In this document: positions 32,751 through 46,000 of the stretch, piece by piece
How positions within the stretch are numbered: position 1 is the stretch's first letter
Layout: the number at the start of each line of letters is the position of its first letter
DNA from: Liquidambar formosana
Lineage: Eukaryota > Streptophyta > Magnoliopsida > Saxifragales > Altingiaceae
Length of the DNA stretch: 64,000 nucleotides
Direction of reading: 5' to 3'
NCBI GenBank assembly: GCA_039720395.1
Contig: CM077823.1
Span: forward strand, 34,306,371-34,370,370
Position numbers and translations under genes: made by a program
Notes under the pieces: generated by a model
Told to the model about the DNA's origin: nothing
Seen by the model: only the letters and a program-made list of their open reading frames with translations
Databases searched by the model: none

Positions 32751-35700
32751 ATGGACTCGATCTGGGGTCACAGTAGCGTCCCAAACGCCTGGAATTTCCT
32801 CATCGCGATATACTTCGCCGTCGGCTTCGTCGCCGTCAGGTTCTTCCTTGACAGATTCGTCTTTCGTGTAAGGTTCTTGCTGTATATCACGGTTTTGTAG
32901 AACATTTTTGTTTTGCTTCTCTGTTTTGTCAAATTGGTGGAATATCGAATATTGAAAGTAATTTTCTTGCTTTCTTGAGCCAAATTCAAGCCAAATTTTT
33001 ACTTTGGAAAGCAATAAAAGTACTTCTGAAAATGCTAACAAAACTTTGCCTTATTGCTGAGTTTTTGTTGGTCAATTTGGTGAAATCCTGAAATGGAGTT
33101 CATATTTGTCGTGGCAATTTCTGCAAGAGCTTACGCTGATTTCTAATTTAGGTACAATTTGGTTAGCATTTGGAAAGTACTTCATTACTTTGTGCCAACA
33201 TCGAATCAAATTTTACTTTCAAAAGCTAGAAAAGACTCCCGAAATTCTCACCAAATGAGTCATTAGTTCTGTGTTTTTGTTGGTGGAATCTTGAATTGGA
33301 ATTGTCTCTATCTTGATGATTTCTGAAAGAACTTATGCTGGTTGCTAAGTTAGGTGCTGTTTGGTTAGCCTCTTTTCTTGGTGGTTAGTCTCTTCAAATT
33401 TTTCTTCCAAAATCAATTAAAGGATTTCCGATCAAACCAAATGATGCCTTAGTTCTGTGTGTGTGTGTGATTATTATTTTTTTTAATTTTTTTTTTTTGA
33501 AATTGGTTTTTTGGGCTTTCATTTTTTCTCAAATTTTCTTGTATACATTAGCGGGTGGGGACATGCAATGCATGTGTACAAGATGGTCATGGTTTTAAGG
33601 TACAAAGTGCTATTGGTGGTGGTGTGGCAATGGAAGTGATAATGGCGATAGTAAGCTGTCATAATATTGATTCTGCTGAGAGTCTTGCTAGTTTTTGTTC
33701 AGACAAATATCCTAGCCTTGGATGCTGCCATATAAGTTTAAATTGATTTTCTTTCTCAATTATAATCTTTTTGTTAAAATATGTCCATATTTATTAAATG
33801 CCAAGGTTTTTTGAATGAAGATTAACACCACTCTTTCTGGTTCGGATAAATGCTAGTATTTTATTTTGTCTCTTGGTTATTTCTTTGTTATTTCACCATC
33901 CTTTTTTTTTCTTTGGTTAGTTGGTTCCATGACTTCAATCAGGTAGTCTTAGATTTTATATTTTTTTCATTGGTCAAACTATATCCAAAAAAATACAATT
34001 AGTTATTGGAAGTGTTTAGTATCTGTTTAATTGACATACTACTGCCATCAAAGAGCCATCAAAGAACATGCTGAGAGTGGGCATCTCATACTTCTTTTTC
34101 ATTTCCCCTTCTTGTTTACTCGTATTTATCCATGTCGAAAAATATTGGCAAGCTTGTTTCTAACAATATGAAATGGATTATTTATTTGACATAGTTTACT
34201 GAAGCAATTTGCCCTTTTTTGAGTAATGAATTCTCTCTGTTGAAACCCACTGTTGCAGATGATAAACTATGTTTAACACTAATATGATGAAGCACTAGTT
34301 CTGTTTTCAACAATATAAAAACTTAATGGATCGGTTAAATTTTATTTTTCCTTGAAGCTTTACAACTGACTAATGAGGCACCTTTGTAATAGAGACAACA
34401 ATTATATTTATCCAATCAACAAAGCAATGGTTTTCCATTGAAGCTTTCAACCTGAGCAATGAGTTCTGTTGTCTAACAATATAAAATGTATCAAGTTAAA
34501 TTTTGTTTTCCAGTGGAGCTTTCCTCTAAGTAATGAGACGCCTCTCTAACGAAGACATGGTTTTGTTGATATTTTAATATAGTTCAAACACCTGATCTTT
34601 TGTCCTTTTTTTGTTGTTTGTATTATTTCAACATCTTTTGCAGAGGCTGGCCACCTGGTTGTTAAGCAATGGAGCTGTTCCCTTGAAGCTTAATAAGAAG
34701 GCTAAACGGGCTAGAGAGGCAAAGATTGTAAAATGCTCAGAGTCTATGTGGAAGTTTATGTACTATGCCACTGTTGAAGCATGTGTTCTCTTAACTATCT
34801 ACCATGAGCCATGGTTCACAGATATGAAAGAGTGCTTTAGAGGCTGGCCAAATCAAGAGTTGAAGTGAGTAATTCATTTACTTGTACATTTTATTGAACC
34901 ACTGCATATATGAACCCTATCTGTTGAGCTAATACGTTGTAGTGAACCCAGTTGCTTTTATAGTTGTTATACTTGGCTATAATGTTTAAAATGACAAAAA
35001 GGCATTGTTTATCTGTGAATTGCTAAGTCTCTTCTTTCTGGTTCTATGCTATGGCATAAGAGGCTCATGTCAGCTTCTTTTTTGTAAGAGAAGAGGAGCA
35101 AAGAGGAGCAAATCACTTAAAGCTCCTATATTCTGGAATAAGTTAAACCATTAAAGAAATCAATTGCCTCGCCAAATTTAGTATATTTGGTTGCATAAAA
35201 TGTATGATAACCTCATTGTGAGTAGTGAATCTGCAAGAAAATCTATTTTTCTTCAGTCATGATAAAACTGCAGATGTATTGCGACTATGATAAACTGTAT
35301 ATTTTTCTTCTAGGTCAATTCTTTTGTCTTCTACTGACTTCAATTTAGCTTTATTTCTATGGACGACTTAGCTAGATAAGATGTCATATGCAGATAATTT
35401 TTCCCATCTGCACTGGAAAAGAGTACAAATTTCCCAAATTATTGTTATTATTATCATTTTTCTTTTTCTGATAAAGCAGATGGTGAACTCTTAATCAGTG
35501 TCTGTAGATTGTGAATTCTGGAATTAGCATTAGTTATTTCTTTGTAATTCCATTGAGCATTTGATCCACCAGCATCATAGCACGTGTCAAAGCATGGAAT
35601 ACAAGGCATTTTGTTTCATTACCCTCAGGAAATTTCCCCTTTTGATAGTTCGTTGAGTTTGTTCCCCCCTTTGAAAATAGTGGAGCAACGGTATTTAAAG

Positions 35701-38700
35701 TATTAAAGCAGCAATGAGAAGCTGGAAGAATAGAAAAGATTCGTAATATTTTCAGTTCTTTAAGGAGGTTAAGGTGTTGCAGCTGTTTTCTTTCAGTCCC
35801 AATAAATAAGCACAATTTATGGTAGCTCTTTAAATAATTTCTTATCCATGGCAATCTATGAGTGAATTTTCTCACCTAGTTACTGTGTACTTGTATTTAT
35901 ATATTGGGTTGTATTGCCTTTGATCTAAAATGATTCTTGCACTTTTTTATGAGTAAATTTAATTGGTGTGATGTTACCTCCTATAGATAGAACATGCTTA
36001 GAAAGAGACATGATTTGTTTTAGTCGGATGTTATTTTGACTGTCTAGGAATGAATTCGCCTTGCAGATGTTATAATTGGAAACATAGGTAGACTTTGGTC
36101 TCCCTAGTTATATGCCTGCAGCAGCTTAAATATTATAAATGTTAACACTAGATACTTTCTAACTTGTTTGAGTTTTACACTTACAATCCGTTTGTAACAT
36201 TCTAAAATTATTTTAACTGATCTGTTTTGTAACTTATTTCAGACTTCCACTGGAGCTCATCTACATGTGCCAATGCGGGTTCTACACCTATAGTATTGCT
36301 GCCCTCCTTACCTGGGAGACTCGGAGGAAGGATTTCTCTGTGATGATGTCACATCATGTAATCACTGTTATTTTGATTGGGACCTCATACACTACAGGGT
36401 AAAACTCTAGTTTGTGTTTTTGTACCCTTGATTTTTAAACTAGTCAATACTACATTACATAACTTTAGATGCTTCTGTATCTTTATCATTGTCATTTCAT
36501 ATTGGATTCCATGCAATAGATTTTGTTGGATCCCCATGGTTAATTTATGCTAGAATTGTTGTTGAATTTGTTAGTTTTGTTGTTAATTTTTAGTCTGAAC
36601 GAGTTGAAACTGTGAATTAATCTAAAATGGTAACTACCAATTTTAAGAATTTCAACTGAAGGAGTGTCTTCTTTAGTACCATTTGAGTTGTCTAAGATGT
36701 CCATGTATACTAGTATGCTGAACTCAGGGAAGTTTACTACAAGCTTGTGGCATATTGACATTTGCCAAGAGCCAAGTGGTCTACTAATGTCACATGTGTA
36801 CATGTGCCAAATTTGACTCTGATAAGTTATGATCCTTCAGTAAGACTACCTAGATTTTTTGATGTTCACCAGGTCTTTATGCTCTGCAAGTACTATACCA
36901 CGTGTTTTAGAGGTAAAACATGTGGTGAGATGTTTGCACAAAATTTAATATGAGATGTTTGCCATGAATCTCCTTACCCTATGGGTTTACATGTCTGTAT
37001 GTTACACATTCTCATGCTATTTTACTTTAGGACAAATATTTTGATGAGATTGTTTGTGCATTATAGAGGGAAAAAACATCTTTTTATAATGGGGACATTT
37101 GAAAGGTGAGTCAGAAAATTATAATGTGAATAATCTTCTTATTGACACTAACACTAGCCACTGGATCAGTGCCTAATTCTATCTCATTAAATTTTTCATT
37201 ATGTATTAGTAAGAAGCAGGCCTTTTCTTGGTCCATGAAATGAATTAAGGGATTTCAGAAGGCTAAACATGAAGTAAGGGTCTGTTTGGGAATTTCGGGA
37301 ACTGGATCAGGCTAGGTTCACTTCCTTAATGCCTATCTAGATTTTAAATAAACCAACTTATAGCTTCTTTTTTTAAATTATAAAAAAAAAAAAAAAAACC
37401 CCACCTCTGTTTATGCCTTGTTTTTTCTGCATGAGGCTGAACAAATATACAGAAAAAATTAGAGTTACCAAATATTGATGAAATCAAAACCAGTCAGATT
37501 CATCTTTAGTTGGCCGTTTTTCTTTTCTTTTCTTTTCTTTTTTTCCTCCAAATGGCTTTAAAAATTCTAATTTGACATAAAAACAAAGGATTCAGAAGGA
37601 CAAGTTATTCAAAGAAAGCTGCAATTATCAAGAACAAGATATGGTTCCCTTATGTTTCTGTGAAATTCTTGTTGCTGATATTTTGATGGATAAGGCAGAT
37701 TGGAAGTTTCATTTATTGTGAGGTTTTCCCTCTATCTGCTGGTTTTTTATATGAAGTTTATGTATAGGTTTTGGATAGTGGGTGGTCATATTTTGGATGC
37801 AGCTGAAGTGTTCAAATATTCTGAGGAGCTTGGCCTCTGAGAGAAATTTCGCCTATAAAATTATGTATCTTTTTGGTCACTCTATGCCAGTATTTGGTTT
37901 CTGTTTAAGTTTAGGTTGAGGATGAGAAAATAATATTTCTTATGGAAATTTCTAGTGAGAAATAATTAATTGTTCATTTACAGGTTTTTCAGAATTGGCT
38001 CAATTATTCTTGTCCTGCATGATGGAAGTGATGTATTCATGGAAGCTGCTAAAGTGTTCAAATATTCTGAGAAGGAGCTTGGAGCAAGCGTGTGTTTTGG
38101 ACTCTTTGCCATCTCGTGGTTCATTTTACGGCTAATATTCTTTCCCTGGGTTATAAAATCCACAAGGTTTGCCTTGCAGTAGATTATTTTATTTCACTAC
38201 ATCTTGTTGTATTGTGCATCCTCTTACTTACCTGTTCCTATGTTTGATATTTTGCAGCATTGATCTCCTTGAGTTCTTGAATCTATCAGAAACCAACAAT
38301 CACAAATTTTTGTACTATCTTTTCAATACAATGTTATTGACTCTACTTGTGTTCCACATATACTGGTGGTTTCTCATATACTTAATGATCATGAGACAAC
38401 TGAAAAATAGAGGAAAAGTTGGAGAAGATATAAGATCTGGTAAGCCTTCTATTCTTTCTATATTTAACTTTGACCTTCGTTTTCAATTTTTAACAAAACA
38501 ATTTGGCTCATTGTTTATGCTCATGAAATCGCTAACACACACACACACTCTGTCTCTCTCTGTCTCTCTCTCTCTCTCATTGATATGATAATGTCTGGAA
38601 GTCCCTAACACATTAAAATTTATTACGTCCCGATATTTCCTTCTCCTAAGACTACATAGAATCAAAACTCTCATCCAACAATTTCCATTGCCTGTGGGGA

Positions 38701-39058
38701 AAAAGGAAAAAAAAAAGGGCATATTGGTTGGGCACTTGGGCCACCTTTTTAGGAGGAATGTCGCATCTCTTTCTATTATTCATTATCATTATTAGTATAA
38801 AATGGAAGCCACTTTGCCCTCATTCATGCCATAATATGCAATTGCTCACGAACGCAGTACCAACATTATGATTAGGAGTTCTTAGACCATTTCTAGGATT
38901 TACTCTCATGGAACTGCTAAATGTAGCCCAAAAAGGATGAGTAGCATTTTAATAACTGTGGTGTATTATTTCCTCATCTTATATAATATCTTTAATATTT
39001 TCACCAAACAGTTACTGACTTCTCTCTAATCACAACAGATTCAGAGGACGATGAATAG
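32751..39058 (+). CDS. LOH2: Ceramide synthase, LAG1 homolog (LOH2-type)
   Basis: Six exons: 32751-32867, 34644-34864, 36243-36398, 37984-38166, 38258-38439 and 39039-39058. All are GT-AG with consistent phase, giving 292 aa. The enzyme N-acylates sphingoid bases with acyl-CoA in the ER membrane to make ceramides. The TLC/Lag1p domain covers most of the protein after residue 65. The active-site motif MMSHHVITVI (His150, His151) is in exon 3 and LHDGSDVFMEAAK (Asp178, Asp181) in exon 4. There are five to six hydrophobic segments and an acidic tail ending DSEDDE. Motifs VKCSESMWK, YHEPWFTDM, WPNQELKLP and KNRGKVGEDIRSDSEDD match the plant LOH2/ASC1-like branch as I remember it; in Arabidopsis LOH2 prefers C16 acyl chains. 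Intron 1 is 1.8 kb. An in-frame ATG-less extension lies upstream; 32751 is the first ATG in frame. Confidence 0.95.
37796..37840 (+). pseudogene. Decoy partial exon 4 copy in ceramide synthase intron 3
   Basis: GCAGCTGAAGTGTTCAAATA onward repeats exon 4 (near 38045), giving AAEVFKYSEELGL and then a TGA stop; the true exon reads EAAKVFKYSEKELGA. It has lost three bases in the GAGAAGGAG part. It lies about 145 bases before the real exon. No fitting donor follows, so it is judged a relic of a partial duplication. Confidence 0.7.
38537..38580. repeat. (AC)n-(TC)n compound microsatellite in intron 5
   Basis: Seven AC units followed by a CT-rich run of about 30 bases. Confidence 0.85.
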
Positions 39059-40800
39059 GTGGATATAGTTCAAATTTTTTTTGTTCTCAGAGGAGATCTG
39101 GCCCTTCAGAGATTACTGGGTTTGTAGGTTTGTTTCTGCGTATTCAATTGGTTATACTTGTGGGAAGGGGTTTAAAACTCTCTTACACTATTTTTCATGG
39201 GGTAGAGATAAGGAGGTAGGATCATCGAGCATCTCTTCTTGATTACGTTTTGGTGTATAAATAATAGGCAAATTCTGTATAATTGTTTTCTTGGATAGAC
39301 CCATGTTTCAAGATTAGTTTTTCTATGGAGAAATGAAAAAAGAAAAAAAAAAAAAAATGCAATTCACTACAATATATGTTTTTTTTTTGGTCTGCTTGCT
39401 TAGGTGTGAAACACCTGTTCTCCATTATATTGGTCTCACCTAGAGGTGTAGATTTTCTCCAAGAAACCGTATAGTGACAACAATTGATGAGCAGATTTGT
39501 GCTTGATCATATGTGTTATTCTCAGTGGGAGCCATTTGAATGTATTCCACACCATTGCCACGCTATCCAAATTGTAAAGCTATGGCACATTTCTGTTGAA
39601 TTAATTTGATCGTGATCTGATCAGCTATTTGTGACTTTTACTTCAATTTCTTGGGAATAGATAAGAGACCACGCTAATCTCAAGAGGTATGGTTTTTCTT
39701 CTGGGGCTTCCCGATTGGATAACCCTTTGATATCTACATTTTTTAGTGCACATTTCAATGAATTCTCCAATCCATCAGCAGTCAGGAAGAGTAGAGTAGC
39801 TCATCACGAGTCTTCCACATATTGAGTTAGATATAGACAAAAGAGGAATGGGCTATTTGCCTACTCGGCTTTAGGTTGAATTACTAAAATGCTAGCCTGA
39901 ATATTCAATTAGACTTAGAACCTAAATTGTAGACTTAGAACCTAAATTGTGAGAGTGGCATAGATGGGCTTTAGAATTGAAAATCTTAAATTTGAATCTT
40001 TGTATGGATGCATAGGTTTGCAGGTAGACAATAGACTATGTACCCGTGGGACTATTTTGGGCTTAATTAACGGTTTATTAAGAAATCGCTTAGTATTTAA
40101 GACTGCTCACCTAGGCACATGAGGTGGGTTTCACCTCACGTTTTAGCTTGGGGTGTGGGGCCAACCTCTCATCAATTATTCATCTCCTTTTCTATCGAGT
40201 GGTGTTTATGAGAGGAGCCTCGTGCCCACCCAAACACGTCTCCGTGTCAAGTGGGCATGCCCATCGTTTGCTAAGTAGACTTTTGTTATGAGAAGGATTA
40301 TTGGGAAAGTATTCCTTTTAGCTTACCAAGCTTTTGTTCTAAAAAATAAAGGGCGATTCCTACAGTTTAGGGTGTGCGGTGTATTTATTAGAGCCTTGGA
40401 GAATTCGTTACGGATTTCAAAGTCAGAATATTATTTTTATGGTAGCGGCGTTGAGTTTAAGTCTTTATTATAAATTTAAAAAAAAAATGAAAAAAAGGGA
40501 GGGGAGAGGAGAGAGTTTCCAACAATTCAATGTCAACGAAACTTAATGACCGATAGTAAGGTTAACAAAACTTCCAGTAGAGATTCTGGGTTTTCAAGAA
40601 GACCCATATTTTTTAAAATAAAAGAAAAATAAATTCAATTGTCAGCAAGTTAGACATTCTAGGATTTGAGAAGGAAAGAGGAACAAAGGAAGTATGGAAT
40701 TTTAAATTAATTTTTAAATCACCAACATGACAAAATTGAATTAGGGCTATTGCTCATGACCGCTGCAAAAGAATTCTGGTGCAATACAACATCTATTTTG
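39059..40800. other. Ceramide synthase 3' UTR and intergenic DNA
   Basis: The first few hundred bases should hold the 3' UTR. A 22-base tandem duplication (GACTTAGAACCTAAATTGT twice) is at about 39915-39950. The stretch to about 40070 has SINE-like words but no resolved boundaries. No further gene. Confidence 0.45.
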
Positions 40801-40814
40801 TTTATAAAATATTA

Positions 40815-42278
40815 ATTGTTATATAGATAGATAAAAAGATGACAACCAGTGTGTTAAACGAGGGCTTGGCCGAAAGTGAGTTGGACTATTAATTTTATTT
40901 ATTTATTATTTTTTTAAGCCAAACAACGTTATCTTAACCTTATAGGTTAATACCCATATTAGTCCCTCCTTAAGCTTACGCATCCGATAAGTGAATAAAA
41001 AGAGAGGTAGAGAATGAAACTCAAAACTTTCAATTTATGAGCCGTAATCCTTTGTTATGTCTAGGGATGTCAACGGGATGAGTTTGGTACGGGGAGCTTA
41101 TTCCCAACCCCAACCCATTGGGATTTTTCCCATCCCAACCCACTTTGAATTTAATATCCAATTCTCATTCCCATTTCATTTAAATTTGAAAATCTCATTC
41201 CCGCCCCGCCCCATCCCATTTATACTTTGGGGGACAAGATAAGATGGGAAGGGACGAAACAAAAAATTGATTATGTTCTATAGCATAAATTTATTTTTAA
41301 GAAAAAATAATTGTTTTATTTTACCATATTTATTATAAGAAATTTTTTAAATTCATTCATTAAATTCATCAAACTACTTTCAATTTTCCTATATGAAAGA
41401 TTAATAAAACATAACATAACAACAAAAAAGAGTCACGTAATAACAATAATTTTTTTCAATAAAAGTGTCACAACTCCCAACAAAAGGGAATAGAACAAAG
41501 AGACAAGAAAAAGAAACATGATCCTAACAAAGGCAAAAAGCAATCTAACAAATTAGAGGTCTTTATATATTAAATGGCATAAGTGTATTATTATGTATTA
41601 ATAGAGGTATAATAGTAAAAGAGAGTAAATAATCAAGGCGGGTTCGGGATGGGTTTTTAATGAAAATCCCAACCCCGCCCCAAACCCTAACGACGTTCTT
41701 AAAAAAATCTCAAACCCACCCCTACCCCATTAAATAATATTCCAAACCCTTCCCACTAGAAGCGGGACAGAGCAGAGCCCCGAAAAAACCTGTTCCGTTT
41801 ACATCCCTAGTTATATCCACCACTCTTGCAGGTTTGTGAGATAATAATAAGAATAATAAAAACAAATGTGAATACAAATCGATGAGAAAAGATACAAACT
41901 CAATTAAGAAGTTTCCTATATATTCCCCCACAATTCTCCCCTTGGAGTTCTCCTTAACTATCGCTTGATTTTTCTCTTGTTTTTTATTTTATTTTTTTCT
42001 TCCTTGATAGCGTTGTACCTGTCAATTTTATGGGCTATTGCAGTCAAGTTTTCACACCTTGATCTTTATCAATACAGAATTATATAACAAGAGAATAGTC
42101 ACAAAGGAGACCCTGGGTCAACTTCACTACTTTTGTAATTTATACTAATTAATTAAAATGACAAATGGATTAGCCTTTATTACCTTTCAAAACCTAATTA
42201 ATATCCCCAAATATGACTGGGAGTTAGAAAAATTATATACACACACACGAAACTACATTTACAAACATACAAGAAAAA
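40815..42278 (+). repeat. Orphan duplicate of the amylase promoter and leader
   Basis: This interval (without the hAT insert at 41062-41809) aligns with 42283-43004, the DNA immediately upstream of amylase copy 1. It runs from ATAGATAGATAAAAAGATGA through the conserved GGAGACCCTGGGTC block to ACATACAAGAAAA. It stops at the bases just before the ATG of a normal copy and is followed at once by the start of the second promoter copy. Unit 1 therefore has two promoters in tandem and one coding region. Confidence 0.85.
41062..41809. mobile_element. hAT-like element in the orphan promoter (748 bp)
   Basis: Ends are TAGGGATGTCAACGGG and, as reverse complement of the right, TAGGGATGTAAACGGA. The 8-bp flanks GTTATGTC (41054-41061) and GTTATATC (41810-41817) differ at one base. 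The neighbouring promoter copy near 42530 shows the uninterrupted target (TTTGTTATATCCACC). No transposase; several CCCAACCC/CCCGCCCC subterminal repeats. Confidence 0.92.
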
Positions 42279-42532
42279 ATTAATTATTATATAGATAGAT
42301 AAAAAGATGATAACCAGTCTGTTAAACGTGGGCTTAATGGAAAGTGAGTTGGACTATTAAAATTTGGTGTTTTTTTTTTTTTTTTTTTGTTGGCCAAACA
42401 ACGGTATCTTAACCCTATAGGTTAATACGCATATTAGTCCCTTCTCAAGCCTATGCATTCGATAAGTGAACAAACAGAGAGTCAAAGAATGAAACTCAAA
42501 ACTTTCAATTTTTGAACAGTAATCCTTTGTTA

Positions 42533-42539
42533 TATCCAC
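42533..42539 (+). promoter_or_regulatory. TATCCAC box, amylase copy 1
   Basis: TATCCAC is the sugar/gibberellin-response box known from cereal amylase promoters. Here it is about 466 bases before the ATG, further than usual. It is also in the orphan promoter (41814-41820), but reads TGTCCAC in copies 2 and 4. Confidence 0.35.
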
Positions 42540-42793
42540 CACTCTTGTGGGTTTGTAAGATAATAATAAGAATAATAAAAACAAATGTGAATACAAATAG
42601 ATGAGAAAAGATACAAACTCAAATCAGAAGTTTCCTGAAAATTCCCCCACAATTCTCCCCTTGGACTTTTCCTTAACTATCGCTTGATTTTTCTCTTGTT
42701 TTTTCTTTTTGCCTTGATGGCATTGTACCAGTCAATTTTATAGGCTATTGCAGTCCAGTTTTCACACCTTGATCTTATCAGTGCAGAACTATA

Positions 42794-42800
42794 TAACAAA
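42794..42800 (+). promoter_or_regulatory. TAACAAA (GARE-like) motif, amylase copy 1
   Basis: TAACAAA, the core bound by GAMYB factors in cereal amylase promoters, lies about 205 bases before the ATG. The matching position reads TAACGAG in copy 2 and TAACAAG in copy 4 and the orphan promoter. Function in this species is inferred only. Confidence 0.4.
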
Positions 42801-43004
42801 GAGAATAGTCACAAAGGAGACCCTGGGTCCACTGCACTACTTTTGTAATTTATACTAATTAATTAAAATTACAAATGGATTAGCCTTTATTACCTTTCAA
42901 AACCTAATTAATATCCCCAAATATGACTGGGAGTTAGAAAAACTATATATACATATATATATACACGCACACACGAAACTACATATACAAACATACAAGA
43001 AAAC

Positions 43005-46000
43005 ATGAGCAGTACCACTTCTCTATGCTATCTCCTATTTTTCATCTCTCTCATACCCAACTTCTCATCTTCTCAAATATTATTTCAGGTACATATAAGA
43101 AATAATATATATAGATTGTGTGTTATTCTGCAACTATTGATTCCTATATGATTAAAATAAAGGTTTCCTGACAGGGGTTCAACTGGGAATCATGGAAGAA
43201 GGAAGGGGGATGGTACAACTTCTTGAAAAACTCCATTCCTGAACTGTCCACCTCTGGAGTTACCCATGTTTGGCTTCCTCAACCTGCTCAGTCTGTTGCA
43301 CCTGAAGGTATAAACCATGTGAAGTCATCTGTCATCATGTTGTACACCTATACTCTGCCTTGAAATGATTGGGATTCTCTTGTTAATCTTGCATGAATAA
43401 TCTAAACTATAATTGTTTGTAGAGTTGTCTCATCTTAATTCTGTTATAGTTAGACACGGTTTCTTCTAATTAAGTTGTATTACTAATTCAAATTCATTAA
43501 CTGTAGCTGTTTATGGTGTTATTGTATCCAATTTCTTCCTGGTTTTAATGCAATGCAGTCTAGCTGTATGATCAAATGATTATAGGTTTCTGGTGATACA
43601 TATTTATATGTAGACATGTACATATATTAGTAATGTTCAGGTGCTTGACGGCACGCGTACATGTCGCTGATGGTGACTGTTCATATTTGTCACGCTCTTG
43701 TGCATGATTGTCACGAACAGTCCTCATCAGCGTTGCACCCACCTGAACATTTCATATTATATAGGTTAAGTATAGTAAGTGGTATTTTTTTTTTTTTTTT
43801 TTTTGTCACATTACATTTTAGTCTTGGCCAAAATGCATTGGAAATGGAAGTGCTGAAATTTCTTTGCAAAATTTTCTTTAAGGCTCTGTTAGGACCTTAG
43901 AAAGTAGGAGGGAAAGGAAAAGAAAATTCTTAAAATTGTTTTAAAATGATTTGCTTTCTTTAGCATCTTTTTTATTTATTTTTATATTAGTTCCTTTTCT
44001 TTCCCTAGCTCTTCTCAAGATCCAAATATAGGCTAAAGGTCAAAGAAGAAATTTTGAAAATTTGACGTTTGAGTACATTGAATGTTCAAAACTTTGAAAG
44101 TTCCTGTAATAAAATAAATTTTAAAAATTTTAAAAATCCATAACTTGGTCGCAATTCAAAATGTGTGATTCTTGTTATCTTTTCACTTGTTGCTGCTTAT
44201 GAAGGGAGTACTTGAGTTCAGATTTATGAGATGATGGTGATCATTGCAACAATAATTTAAAATTAATATGTAATTCCTCAGAGATTACCCATCTTTCATT
44301 TGAAATCTTTTCCTTGATCTCATGCTTCAATGCATTTTTTCCTTTATCTCTCAAGGGTACATGCCAGGAAGGCTCTATGATCTCAACGCGTCAAGATATG
44401 GAAACCAAGATGAATTAAAGTCACTGATTAATGCCTTTCATGGCAAGGGAATCCAATGCATTGCAGACATAGTAATAAACCACAGAACTGCAGAAAGGCA
44501 AGATGGGAGAGGAATATATGCCATCTTCGAAGGAGGAACTCCGGACGATCGCCTCGACTGGGGGCCATCTTTTATCTGCAGTGATGACACTGAATATTCT
44601 GATGGCACAGGGAATCCTGATAGTGGAGCCCCATTTGATCCTGCTCCAGACGTTGACCACATAAACACACGGGTCCAAAGAGAGCTGTCGGACTGGATGA
44701 ATTGGCTAAAAAATGATATTGGGTTTGATGGATGGCGATTCGACTTTGCTAGGGGATATTCCCCTGCTTTTACCAAGTTATATATGGAAAATACTATGCC
44801 AAAATTTGCAGTAGGGGAAATTTGGAATTCACTTGCCTATGGAAGTGATGGAAAACCGGAGTACAACCAGGATGCTCATCGGCAGAACATTTCGGACTGG
44901 GTAAAAGCTGCTGGTGGAGTTGTGACAGCATTTGATTTTACGACTAAAGGTATACTTCAAACTGCGGTTGAAGGGGAGCTAGGGAGGATGAAAGATTCAA
45001 ATGGAAGGGCTCCAGGAATGATTGGGATATTGCCAGGAAATGCTGTGACTTTCATAGATAATCATGATACGGGTTCTACACAACAAATTTGGCCATTCCC
45101 ATCGGACAAAGTCATGCAGGGATATGTTTATATTCTCACTCATCCAGGGATCCCATCAATAGTAATTCCTAAATCCTCGTTTCTTTTTAGCTTTCTTTTT
45201 CTATCTAGATATTATTGACTAAAGCTGTTTTAAGTACCCAAAAATTATATTCAGAAAAGAGTTCTTGAATCCTCTAGTCCTGTGTTTGGAGTGGAGGATT
45301 TATAACCTGTTGACGACAAATTCTTCGACTGCCCAAAACGTAAACAACTTCATTTGTTGTGCCAGAAGTATCTCTAGAATATAAACTGGCTAAAAGACCA
45401 CCATTCATATCACAATGTGCAGCACTTTCATAACATTAGTAATAGAAACATCAGAGCACTTGGAGTTTTCGGCAACCTTGTCTAGGATCTGCTTTCTCAA
45501 ATCACTGGTGTTGATGCCCAATATGTTGCCCAACACACGTTGGTTATCCTTGTAAGCAAAACATGAAAAAAAAGGTAGCATTTATATTTAGATTTTTTAT
45601 ATTTTATTTTTGGATTAAGCAACATTTATTTTTACAGTAAGCATGAAGTGTTAATGTTTGAACTCCTGCTCCTTTCCAAGTCTATAGTTGTAATGGTTTT
45701 GAGAAAAGGAGCAATGCATGCTATATGCAATTAGCAGGTCCAACTCCAATCTCCCATCACTATCGCATATCAGCGATGATAAACTCAAACAATGGATCAT
45801 ATTGATAGGAAATTCTTCTGTCATGTTACTGTTGATTAGTGTATTCTTAGAAAATCAAATCTGCCCATAGGTTATACTTGAACTCATTTGTGTCTTATTA
45901 TCTTGTGACAGTTTTATGACCACTTCTTTGACTGGGGTCTGAAAGACGAGATCTCTAAGCTCACTGCAATCAGAACAAGGAACGGGATCAAACCCAGCAG

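Noticed and set aside
33555..33746. 63-codon frame in ceramide synthase intron 1
   Set aside because: No domain match and no splice sites with matching phase to neighbouring exons.
37970..38588. 70- and 139-codon plus-strand frames in the ceramide synthase region
   Set aside because: They extend the true exons 4 and 5 into intron sequence; the spliced model with matching phases is better supported.
44421..44776. Minus-strand frames of 85 and 112 codons opposite amylase exon 3 (also at 52513 and 56627-57212)
   Set aside because: They are antisense shadows of the conserved coding exon and differ between copies only as the sense protein does.
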